From Hirudinaria manillensis (lineage: Eukaryota > Annelida > Clitellata > Hirudinida > Hirudinidae), in NCBI GenBank assembly GCA_034509925.1, contig CM067528.1:7050001-7114000 (forward strand): a stretch of 64,000 nt of DNA. Direction: 5' to 3'. Both the position numbers and the translations under genes were made by a program. Below are positions 40,974 to 50,646 of this stretch, one piece after another. The notes below the pieces were generated by a model. That model made no database searches, was not told where the DNA came from, and worked only from the letters and a program-made list of their open reading frames with translations. Position 1 is the first letter of the stretch. Every line of letters begins with the position of its first letter.

Positions 40974-41271
40974 AAATATTTCGTCCCGAGGTCCGGAACT
41001 AACGAACGAGTGCAATGCAGAGGGTGAAATTCGTTTAAGTTTATTTCTTCTGTTTTTTTGCTTCCATGTCAGAACTGAAGTCACAGAAATGCCTTATTTG
41101 CGAACCTCGCCGAGTCATGAGAATGTCCGTTTGCTCTTGTTTTTTTCTTTTTTTTGGCTTTTTGTTGGAGCTGTCAGTTATTACAATCATCAGGTTGGAT
41201 TGGCATGCCTTAATGAATAATTTAATACTTAGCTGAAAGCCATTAGATTGTTGTCCAATCATGTTACTAAG

Positions 41272-41277
41272 AATAAA
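41272..41277 (+). terminator. Candidate polyadenylation signal of the TALE gene
   Basis: AATAAA about 300 bases after the stop codon, followed by T- and GT-rich sequence. Other, later signals are possible. Confidence 0.5.
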
Positions 41278-43147
41278 AGTTTGTTTATGTTGCTTGTCTT
41301 TGGCAGCAATTTTGAGGATATATATATGAAAATATTTGTATAAAGTTTATTAGTGAACTAGGTTTGTGATGGTATATTAAATGATATTACATTTTAAAAA
41401 TCATTTTCACATTTTAATACTATTTAAAGATTTCAAGTTATATTTTTTTATTTTGCTGCAAATAATGTCATGTAAGTTTGCATAGAGTTGGGCAGCCATA
41501 TTTATTGTATTCCTGATGCTTTGATCTCTTTTTTAAAACCATTTTGATCTCAATTTTTTCTAAAGTTTTGGTTGGAAATGCTGACTTACTTTCCAGACTT
41601 ATTTCTGCTAAATTGCATGGTGCGTTGTTTAAAGTCAGGCCGTTTCATTGTTAACGTATTTAACTTTTTCATTTTATACGAGACAAAAAGAAGTACATTC
41701 GGATAGTACTTTTACTGAGATCATCGTTTTGGGCTGCAGGCACTTTTAGAATAAGAAGCTCATTGTTGAATGGAGTTGTAACGATTATTAATTGTGCTGC
41801 AGTTCGTATATTTAGCGTAATAAGTAAACTTAACATGGTGCCTGGTTACTTTGACTAGTGAAGTCATAATGCCTTTATAAATACCACCTTCCTTTATGGT
41901 AAAAGTATTAATTTCTGTACAATTTCATATTAAATTGGATAAAGTTTTTATGTGCAATTTTTTTTTTACAGTGTATTCCATTTTGCTGCGGTGAACATGA
42001 GTTTTTAAACATTAAGTTATTGTTTCTTTCTCCTTATTTTTTTTTTGACTTTAATTTTTCAAATGCTAGATACATCCATGACTGAGATTTGATTTTTTTT
42101 CCAAACTTTAGTGTTTTTAGCTCATATTCTTTTGGAATTTGGCTGTAATCATTGTTTGCCTTGATATGAAATACAGATTATGGAACTCCCTTGTCAACAT
42201 ATCACTTCTATTTTGCAAAGCCTTGTTTATTTTATATCCAGGGAATTATATAGTATTTTACTGTAAAATAGTAAGGAGTCTTTTTGAAGTATTTCAATTT
42301 ATCTCTTGTCTCAATTAGTTGTCTGAAATAATGATTGGTTAGATACAAAACATCCGCACGAACCACGAAATGTCCGTGAAGTACACCAAGCCCACGGGGT
42401 CTTAAATTGTAACAGTTTGTGAAGGGTGAATAAGCCGTTGTGTGACATCACATCAGATAAAAAGTAAGGTTCTTGTTTGGTGCCATATTTTTTCCGCGCA
42501 ATGTGATTACAAATATTTGGCGCTATACGAATTGGAATTAAGTGATTTTCAGATCTTAATTTGATCAGTTGCTAGATTTTTAGTTCAGGCATACTTTTAG
42601 GGGAAGGCATGAGATTTATGACATCGACGCGAGGGAAGGAACTTAGAAATGGTATAAAATAATGTGACATTTTATGAACGGCTCACATATTTGAGTCTTT
42701 AACCATCTTTCGCAACCCGTGAAATCTGCCGCTTCATTCGTAAGGTGACGATTGTCATCTTTATTTTAAATTGCAACCTTAATACAACCTAAACTTTTAG
42801 ACGCGTAAAATTTAACGTCGAAATTTATATGTCAAACATTCTACGGTAGTTGTCCTAATATAATTATTTAAATTTGAAAAGCATCTAAATTAATTTGATT
42901 GATAGAATAGCTTTGCTGTGTAATTTAGTTTTAATTACGCAGGCAAAATAAAATTCAAGAAATTAATTAATGAAATTAAAAAATTAAGAAATATGTATTG
43001 TATTCAGAGTCTTTAGCAATAAAATTTGTCAAAATTGTCGATAGTCGATAATGGATTAAGCGAGGGCGCCTAATACTTAATTGAAATCTTTAAAGCTTTT
43101 GAATTTATTCGAAAATTACAAACACTTATCATTCGCTGACGTAAGAT
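41278..43147. other. Intergenic, no gene seen
   Basis: T-rich sequence after the TALE gene and the promoter region of the PRPF38B-like gene. No frame has family features. The region around 42320-42760 is less AT-rich, but I could not assign it. Confidence 0.4.
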
Positions 43148-44248
43148 ATGGCTCCTAACAATATCCTGCCAATACACGGAAATGAGAAAACGATGAATTT
43201 AAATCCGTTGATTCTCGCGAATATACAAGCATCGCCATACTTTAAGAATGATTTATATAATTTGAAAACGTATTATCAGGTGAGAGATGAGATATACAAC
43301 AGAGTGGATCATCTTGAACCATGGGAGAAGGGAAGCAGGAATACTGCTGGACAGAGGGGCATGTGTGGGGGAGTTCGAGGAGTTGGTACTGGCGGAATTG
43401 TTTCTAGCGCTTATTGTTTGCTGTACAAGCTCTTCACTCTAAAATTGACAAGAAATCAAGTTAATGGCCTATGCACTCACACGGATTCCCCCTACATTAG
43501 GGGTCTCGGTCTCATGTACATTAGATATACCCAACCTCCGGCCACGTTTTGGGAATGGTTTGAAGAATATCTGAACGATGAAGAAGAAATTGATCCGAAG
43601 GCTGGTGGAGGAAACAGCATGACCATAGGCAACATGACTGAGAGTTTCTTGGTCAATCTGGATTGGTATGGAACTCTCTTTCCAAGAATACCGGTACCGA
43701 TTCAAAAAGATATTGAGACTAAATTGAAGCAGTACAAAGATCAGATGGGATTAGCGGCCCATGGCAATCCGTGGAAAGAGACATTAGGTATGGAGGACTC
43801 CTATGACAAAGAGAGGAGATGTAGAGAACCATATAAAAAGCACTCCAGTCCTGAAAGACGTTTGGCTGGAGAGGACGAATATTCTCGCAGCGTTCAAACT
43901 CGTTCATCGACGTCTCGATCGAGGTCCCGCGAAAGTCGCAGAAGGTCACGTGATCGACGTCGCAGTTCGCGCGAAAGGAGAAAGGAAACCAGTAGAAGGT
44001 CAAGGTCTCGTTCAAGAGAGAGAGGAAACCGTGAGGAGAGGAAAAAGTACAAGCGTCGATCGAGATCAAGGTCAGAGGAAAGCGTGGAAAGAAAACGTCA
44101 CAGAAGATCGAGACGATCATCATCAAGAGGTCGTAGGCAAGATGGAGAGCGAGAGAGATTCGGGGTGGAAAGGAGACCACGTGACGATAACAACTTCCAG
44201 AGGGATCTTCAGAGAGAATTGGATAGAGTGAGGCGATCCAAGGAATAA
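43148..44248 (+). CDS. PRPF38B: Pre-mRNA splicing factor 38B-like protein
   Basis: One uninterrupted 366-residue frame. Residues about 16-180 are a PRP38 domain with near-identity to animal PRPF38B: MNLNPLILANIQASPYF, HLEPWEKGSR, MCGGVRGVGTGG, THTDSPYIRGLG and LFPRIPVP. The C-terminal 140 residues are an Arg/Ser-rich tail. PRP38 proteins belong to the U4/U6.U5 tri-snRNP and spliceosome activation in the nucleus. Human PRPF38B is about 546 residues, so the tail here is shorter. The absence of introns contrasts with its neighbours, yet the frame is intact and an AATAAA lies at 44421, so it looks functional. An old retrocopy that replaced the parent is possible. Confidence 0.95.
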   Translation: MAPNNILPIHGNEKTMNLNPLILANIQASPYFKNDLYNLKTYYQVRDEIYNRVDHLEPWEKGSRNTAGQRGMCGGVRGVGTGGIVSSAYCLLYKLFTLKLTRNQVNGLCTHTDSPYIRGLGLMYIRYTQPPATFWEWFEEYLNDEEEIDPKAGGGNSMTIGNMTESFLVNLDWYGTLFPRIPVPIQKDIETKLKQYKDQMGLAAHGNPWKETLGMEDSYDKERRCREPYKKHSSPERRLAGEDEYSRSVQTRSSTSRSRSRESRRRSRDRRRSSRERRKETSRRSRSRSRERGNREERKKYKRRSRSRSEESVERKRHRRSRRSSSRGRRQDGERERFGVERRPRDDNNFQRDLQRELDRVRRSKE

Positions 44249-44420
44249 CAGTTGCTAAAAGAAAACTTCAAATTACTTGATTATTACGAATGTGGAATGA
44301 TTTAATCCCATGGAAGATCCGGAATTATTTTATGTCTGAAGATTCTTTTGCATTATTATTATCATCATCTTGTAAAGACGTTATTAAATGACATTATCAA
44401 ACTTATTTAAAGCTTGATTT

Positions 44421-44426
44421 AATAAA
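44421..44426 (+). terminator. Candidate polyadenylation signal of the PRPF38B-like gene
   Basis: AATAAA about 170 bases after the stop codon, in an AT-rich setting. Confidence 0.55.
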
Positions 44427-44803
44427 ATTTTCAAATATTTTATTCATCATGGGAGAAATGCAGTTATTTTATTCTTTAACGTTACTATAGTGAACTGAAA
44501 TTTCGTATCAATTGCAATCCTCTTTGGTGTTCTAGTCAAAATTGTTGATACAATAAGACTACTCTGCTTAAAATGGTTGCTCCAGGATAAACATCTTTAG
44601 AAAGCATTGTGTTTTAGTTTTTGAAAGTCATTAGCTGACTTGGTGACTGTTGTGTTATTTTTAACTTAAACATTATGACAGTCAGGTAAAGAAGCTGCCG
44701 GGATTTCAAATCAAAGTTCCAACGACAACATTTTCCAGAACCTGTTAGGATGATGCTGTAAATAAAACCCTTCGAACGTGGTCTTCGTGTCCTAGTCCGC
44801 TAC

Positions 44804-44835
44804 AAGACCCCCCGCCCGCCTCCCCCCCCCCGATC
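44804..44835 (+). repeat. C-rich low-complexity tract
   Basis: CCCCCCGCCCGCCTCCCCCC-type tract followed by GATCGCGCGG, in a background that is about two-thirds A and T. It lies between the 3' ends of the PRPF38B-like and RING genes and has no repeat unit. Confidence 0.6.
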
Positions 44836-45085
44836 GCGCGGATTCTAGGAAAAGGGAAAAGGTAGGATAATCACAGATTTTACAGACAAACGTAGACACT
44901 TCGTTTCCATCGCTTCCAATAAATAAGTTAAATAAGAAAGAACAATTAGGAGTGCTAACTTTATTTACCAAAAAATTTTACAAGCTGCTATACAACCACA
45001 AAAATAGTTGTCTACAACACTGAGGGATTATAAACCTTGGTCATTACCATCATCGTTATTATCACCACCGTTATTAACGAAATTA

Positions 45086-46259
45086 TTAATCGTCAATTAA
45101 GGCTGTACAACATACACCATGTTCTTTATAAGGTAACTCGACTAGCAAGCGTTCCCTATCAAGAGGAGGAAATAAGCGTCTGATTTTTTCGAAGCAATTC
45201 TTATCGAAATTGCACGTATCCAAATTTTCGAGTTGTTCCTTCATTGGAACGAAATGTGTCTCGTCCAAGCCAATATCATGAAAACCAATTAAGGCGAGAG
45301 AACATGTTACGTTGCCGAACTTACGTATGAAAATGTGTTCCATTGATCCTCTGCTTATGAGTCTAGAAAACATCCGCCAACATGCTTCCAACTGCTGATT
45401 CATATATCCGATCGCTTCATCTGCATATTCGTTATTTACTTCCAGGTCAAGATAATCGTCTTCTGAGATGATAAATCTAATGGACATGCAAGTGAGGTAA
45501 CATCCGATCACAACTCGTGTTTTTCCTTCGATTGTTTCAAACGTGATGTGACATGCGCTCTCGTTCAATATCCGCCCTTTAAAGTCATCGAAGCGCAAAT
45601 GTCTAATTCCTTTTATCCCCTGGTAGTATGTTCCAGGTGATTGCGTTGTACATATAAAATATGCAAATTTTCTCCATTCATCATTAAGCTTTTTTAGGTA
45701 TTCCTTTAAAACCGGGCATCCGCCGAATAAGCACGATATGTGGTCCTCCAGCACCGTTTCAAAGCTATTTGGACAAACTAACTTTCCCTTCAGTCTTAGT
45801 AGATCTTTGAATTGGTGTCTGCACATAGGACATCCTTTCCTGCCATTTAAAATTTCAGTATTTATTGCGATTCTAATGATTTAATAAACAATTCTACATA
45901 TAAATATAAATAAATAAGTAAATAAATAAATATATATATATTCGATATATTAAGATTTTCCATATTATATTCTATTTCTTATTCTATATGTTCTATTATA
46001 TATGAATTTCAAAAACATGTATTTTCACTTACTGAACATCACAGCTCTGAAAACAATCTTCACAAAAGAAATGTGAACATTCCTTGATGATCTTTATTGT
46101 TACGGAATCGATCGAAGAATAACAAACTGGACATTCAGTATCTACAACGTCGGTTACATGATCGGCATGTATTGGTATTCCTTTACAAGTTTCTAATTTG
46201 CAGTATGCTAGCAGAACATCATCGTTAACAACTCCATCAGACAATTCAAGAGAACTCAT
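45086..46259 (-). CDS. RING-finger protein, probable E3 ubiquitin ligase
   Basis: Two exons, 46259-46033 and 45839-45086, join in phase with a GTAAGT donor to 326 residues. Residues about 43-82 form a C3HC4 RING: CPVC, CSHFFCEDC, then CPMC, with the intron inside the motif. RING domains recruit E2 enzymes for ubiquitin transfer. The next 240 residues hold several Cys (CPNSF, CLFGGCPV, CCTAL) but no second RING or IBR pattern I could match, so I do not call it RBR. The substrate and location are unknown, and I saw no membrane span. Confidence 0.75.
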
Positions 46260-46790
46260 AATTTTTTAGCTTGTAACAGGATGCTCATTCATGCCATTTT
46301 TCATTCATTCCTTACTTAACGTTAATTTTATTTTCTATCCAAAGATAATTAGTTAAAATTAATATTACAAATCATTTAAATCGTTTTAAAAGAATATTAA
46401 ATTTAAAGTAATATTTCGGATAAACATGACGGTAGTTGTTTTGGAATGGACAGACATAATTGACATAGACATGGACAGAAACGCCTCCTCTGGAATTCTC
46501 TGATCATCGATGAAAGCTTGTTGTTCACAACAGCAACCAACATTCAAACGTGGGTCTCTAATATTTAGAGACTCCTTCGTAGACCGAATAAAGGATGCAG
46601 CTGTTGCGATGTCCTACGGCACCATTAGTACCTGAGGGACTCGTTTTTAAATTTTATTTCGAATTTTTAGATAATATAATTTTGTTTTTCTTTGCAGTTT
46701 ATGGCGATAATCGGGGTTATTAATTGCCGACATCTCTCTACAGCTTCTCGATATCGAAATGAACTCCTGAAAGGTCATATCTGCAGGAAG

Positions 46791-47953
46791 TAGTGAACGA
46801 CCGGGGACCCCGGACCCGGCTGAACCCCGGCCTTTTTTACCACCGGGGTCCCGGCCCCGGCCCCGGTCCCGGCTTTTTAACATTCCCCGGCCCCGGTCCC
46901 GCCCCGGCTTAAATTCAACCGGGGTTTAGCCGGGGGTAAACAAAAGTCGAATTTTTAGCTTTGTCAACTTAAATAAAATTTATTCATCATACGACGAATC
47001 ATAAAATATATCGTTCGGAGAGTTAAAGTCCTCAGGTACAGCCGGCAAATTAGTGGAGTACGATAGAGCTCTTAAGTTATACTTAATGAATACTAAAGTT
47101 TCAACATTTTTGGGCAACAGTCTAATTCTCCCTTTTTGAATAGACTGTGCCACTTTAAACTCCCGTTCACTATCATTTGAACTGGGAGGTGGGCTTAGGT
47201 AAATCCTTGCCAGCTTCGCCAAGCCTGGTAACTCGCTCCTGTAAATTTTCCAGTAGGCCAGTGGGTCATCCGTTCTATTTATGCGCTTTTGTGAAAGGTA
47301 AGCCTCCAATTCCCTCTCTGCTTCGGGTGCTTTCTTTCCTTAATTTCGGAAGCTTCTTCTCTCAATACTTCTTCCAACAGGTCGTTGTCCTTGCTTGAAT
47401 GACCCTCCTCTGTTCCTGAACAAGATACAGGCACCCTCCCATCAAAAGGAGCCTGAGAAAGTTTCCTTAACTCGATGGAGTTAAATAAACATCATCGGCT
47501 GGAACCTGGAATGATGTCCTTAAAACTATGAGTTTTAAAAAAATTACCGTTTAACTTTCATCACTATGGCCTTCACAAAACAGTAATCAATTAGTATTCA
47601 AAAAGATTTGATTTTCATGAGATTCCATCAACGATTTAATGTTTTTCTAAGTTTTCGCAACGGAGCGTGGAAAAGTTGCCGTTGTGAAAATTTTTTTTTA
47701 TTACAGGTTTTACAGAATCTCTTTGACATAATAAGCATACTTATATATTATTTGACGTTTACAACATGTTTAGAGAATAAAAGCACCGTTAGTTAACGTT
47801 ATTATAGATGGCCTCCCCAACCCCGGCTTCAACCCCGGCCCCGGCTAACCCCGGCCCGCCTGAACCCCGGTCCCGGCTGCCCCCGGCAACCGCTCCCCCT
47901 ACCCCGGACCCGGCCCCGGTCCCGGCTAAAATTGTCGCCCCGGTCGATCACTA
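46791..47953 (-). mobile_element. hAT transposon with 8-bp target duplication and GC-rich subterminal repeats
   Basis: Ends TAGTGAACGACCGGGG and, inverted, TAGTGATCGACCGGGG form the terminal inverted repeat. The octamer GCAGGAAG occurs exactly at 46783-46790 and 47954-47961, the 8-bp target duplication typical of hAT. Both inner flanks (about 46800-46925 and 47815-47945) are packed with CCCCGG/CCCGGTCCCGG repeats. Only the C-terminal dimerisation part of a transposase remains, at 46980-47309. The element is 1163 bases, much too short to be autonomous. Confidence 0.9.
46980..47309 (-). pseudogene. hAT transposase C-terminal dimerisation domain
   Basis: A 109-residue frame with the hAT C-terminal signature: DPLAYWK, LPGLAKLARIYLSPPPSS, SEREF, GRIRLLP, and VETLVFIKYNL. 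The catalytic N-terminal part of the transposase is absent from the element, so no activity is expected. Confidence 0.85.
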
Positions 47954-48698
47954 GCAGGAAGATTGGAGACAAATACACTTTGCAATGCCTCCTCCTCAAT
48001 TTCAATCTCCAAAATATCGTCATAAACGTCTTTTCCAAAACCACAATTTTCAAAGCAGTTCTGAATTTGTTGGTTTGAAAAAAATGATGTTACTCAATGT
48101 GGAATTCTTGAAACATCTTGATTTCTAGACTCTCCAATCATTTATAGTAGCTCTAACTTCTCTCCAGTGCTACAAACAAAACTGTGATTCTGTCTTTTAT
48201 CTCTTTCGTTGTCTACCCCTCTTTGCTTATAAAAACCTTGATGTTCAAAAATAGCTTCTAATGGAACATCACCACTTTCACTATTCATGAATGAAAGCTT
48301 AATGCTATTTGTTTTATTGAACGATTCAAAACTTTCAAGTACATTCATTATCTTTTGAAAGAAAACCATTATTTCTTATATGACTCTATATCTATTAATT
48401 GCTTTAATTATTAAAGCTAACAAATCAAAATAAAAGATTAAACATACTTTTCCATGATAAATGCTGAAATATTTGACATATTTATATCATTCAAAAAATT
48501 TTCTGGAAAAGTAAACATTCCTATTTGCAGTTTCGGGACCATTTCAGACATGCTCCTGGTCAAGTTGTATCGGTTTCTAGAAAAAGTGGTCCTAAGGGCA
48601 CGTTTTACCATATAGTCGGGCGCCCTAATTCAGAGGTTTTACTGTATTTCAATCATATCTATCGGGGAAATATTGACAAGATGTGCGATGTTAATGGT

Positions 48699-48797
48699 GC
48701 CGGAATATGGCTGGGTAGCCCATGCGTAACGGCTGGGATTAGCCTTGGCAACCCGCGACTGAAAGCCGGGATGTGGCCGGGCAACCCGAGACTAATA
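48699..48797 (+). repeat. 33-bp tandem repeat, three degenerate copies
   Basis: Three GC-rich 33-base units of the type GCCGGGATGTGGCCGGGCAA CCCGAGACTAATA lie end to end. Because 33 is a multiple of three, the open frame 48525-48833 encodes an 11-residue repeat, AG(I/M)xxGNPRLx. No start context, splice site or homologue supports translation. Confidence 0.7.
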
Positions 48798-49590
48798 TCA
48801 TGTGCCCGCACGGATCCATCCGGAGTGTGTTAGGGTAAATTGAACTATTCTCTTTCACAACTAGAGAGGCAAACAAAAAACATATTTTTGGGTGATTTAA
48901 AAAAATATTTTTGCATTCTTTTTGGAGTTATTTAACTTTTGGTTATATTAAATTACTCAAAAAGGCCAGATTGCATTGAATTTATTGCAACGAAAATAAT
49001 AATTTAAAAAAAATTAAATTCAAAATGAGCCGTAATTGCATGACAAAAATAATATCACAAGATATCATATAGCAGTTTCATCTTATGAATTTTCAACAAT
49101 GTTGTCGGTAATCGCGTTTCTAGACAGGCTTTAAAATAAAAGATAAACAAATAAATATCATCTCCTTTGTCTACAAGTTCCGTGTAGCAGTTTGAATGTT
49201 AGAGAGACTTCTGAAATTTCTCTCACGAGGTGCTATTGTTGCTGGCAAAGACAACATTTTTAGAGCTACTTTTGATCTTGGCACGAACACGTCACTTTTC
49301 ACGCCACTAAATAATAATCCTGTGTTCAGGATTCAATAATTTCTGCAGCTTCTCAAATAAACTTCTTTGACCACAATCCACAAAAGTAGTTGTGCGCTCC
49401 AAAATCAATCCCTGGCTACATGCAAGTGCAGTGTTGACATTATTTAAGAGTTGGCAAATATTTCTAAAATATGCAAGAAAAATATTGTATTGTATTCTCT
49501 ACCATAGAACTATCTGATTTGAACCTGTTACCCGATTACGTGCAAGAGGCAGTTGAACAAACAACAAATTGTTGTACAGCGTCAAATTTT

Positions 49591-49640
49591 GATTCGCCAA
49601 ATCAGATGCATCGGTTTGGTCGGCCTTGTTTGCCAAACAT
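49591..49640 (-). repeat. Dispersed 40-bp repeat, inverted partner A
   Basis: The reverse complement contains CAAACAAGGCCGACCAAACC and GATGCATCTGATTTGG. It matches the copy at 50321-50360 in the opposite orientation. Confidence 0.6.
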
Positions 49641-50320
49641 TGAATAAGGAATATAACAATTTTTTTCTGCATATTTTGGAAAAATTTTTCCAACTCTTGA
49701 ATCTAATTTTCCCCAACTTTTTCAAATTTTTCCAAGTGATCGGGGCCATCTGCCCTCATTTGGACCCGGTGCAATAGGCTCTGCATCTCGGGTACTTACA
49801 CAATGTATATATTGTGCAATACGTAATTTGCTTAAAGTGCAGAGCCATTAAGCATGGGTTAGATCGACTATTAATCGAGTCAATCGAGTTCGCATAAGCC
49901 CCCTTGTGGAATTTAAGAATATAAATACTTGTGCATTTCTAATATTATTCTTTTATTCTGATTCTAACAAACCAAATAATTTATAAGGAAAACCTTTAAG
50001 AAACACAAGTTTATTATGCATATTGATACAAAATATTAAAGAAATAAATTATTTCATAATTTTATTATGAATTAAGAACAGCGTAACTCCAAGAAAGGCA
50101 GTAGTCAGGTATAAATCAATGACCCCTAGAAATTATGCACCTGATCTGTTGAATGTAATTATACGTAAGATATATTACGATTTAAAATTTGCTGAAATTG
50201 CCAGCGGCAGATTATATAAATAAATTGCAAAATCAGCAGAATAAGGCAAGCACACTGAATGGCAGGAATCGGACAACGGAAAGCTCTAAATGCATTGAAT
50301 GTGTGGCATCTGGCTTTTCT

Positions 50321-50360
50321 GGACAAACAAGGCCGAACAAACTGATGCATCTGATTGGAA
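50321..50360 (+). repeat. Dispersed 40-bp repeat, inverted partner B
   Basis: Contains CAAACAAGGCCGAACAAACT and GATGCATCTGATTGG, nearly identical to partner A. The spacer is about 680 bases. I found no target duplication or longer homology. Confidence 0.6.
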
Positions 50361-50550
50361 TACTTGGTGACTAAATGTGCATCGAAACATTCGTGTTTGC
50401 TCAGTGCTTCGTCCACTCATTCGCTAATAATGCCTTTTTCTTCTCTCACTCTTTCTACTCACATCATGTTTTATTTCTTCTTCAAGATCGGTATAGTTTA
50501 GTCTTCCTTAAAAGTAAACTAAGCTTTGCTAGGTAATGGTGTTCAGGGTA

Positions 50551-50646
50551 TGATTACAAGTAATAGGGGAGTATTACAAGTAACAGGGGAAGATTACAAG
50601 TAACGGGAGATGATTACAAATAACAGGAGAGGGTTGTAAGTAACCT
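50551..50646 (+). repeat. 21-bp tandem repeat, about 4.5 copies
   Basis: Units of the type GATTACAAGTAACAGGGGA repeat with small changes: GATTACAAGTAATAGGGGA, GTATTACAAGTAACAGGGGA, GATTACAAGTAACGGGAGAT, GATTACAAATAACAGGAGAG. Confidence 0.8.

Larger units (their letters stand above)
46645..48090 (-). pseudogene. pogo/Tigger-type transposase C-terminal relic, interrupted by a hAT element
   Basis: On the minus strand, 48090-47954 reads VTSFFSNQQIQNCFENCGFG and an acidic stretch, like the I-NCF--GF block of Tigger/jerky transposases. The frame reaches SNLPA at the hAT border and resumes beyond the element at 46782 with DMTFQEF and a basic end. With the hAT and one target copy disregarded, the two halves share one frame. 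A stop lies just upstream near 48093, so the relic was probably broken. A host gene derived from Tigger is the alternative. Confidence 0.6.

Noticed and set aside
43719..44180. Long minus and +2 frames over the PRPF38B tail
   Set aside because: They are shadows of the Arg/Ser-rich coding repeat.
45086..46259. RBR (RING-IBR-RING) ligase
   Set aside because: Only the first RING pattern is complete, and the later cysteines do not form an IBR or second RING.
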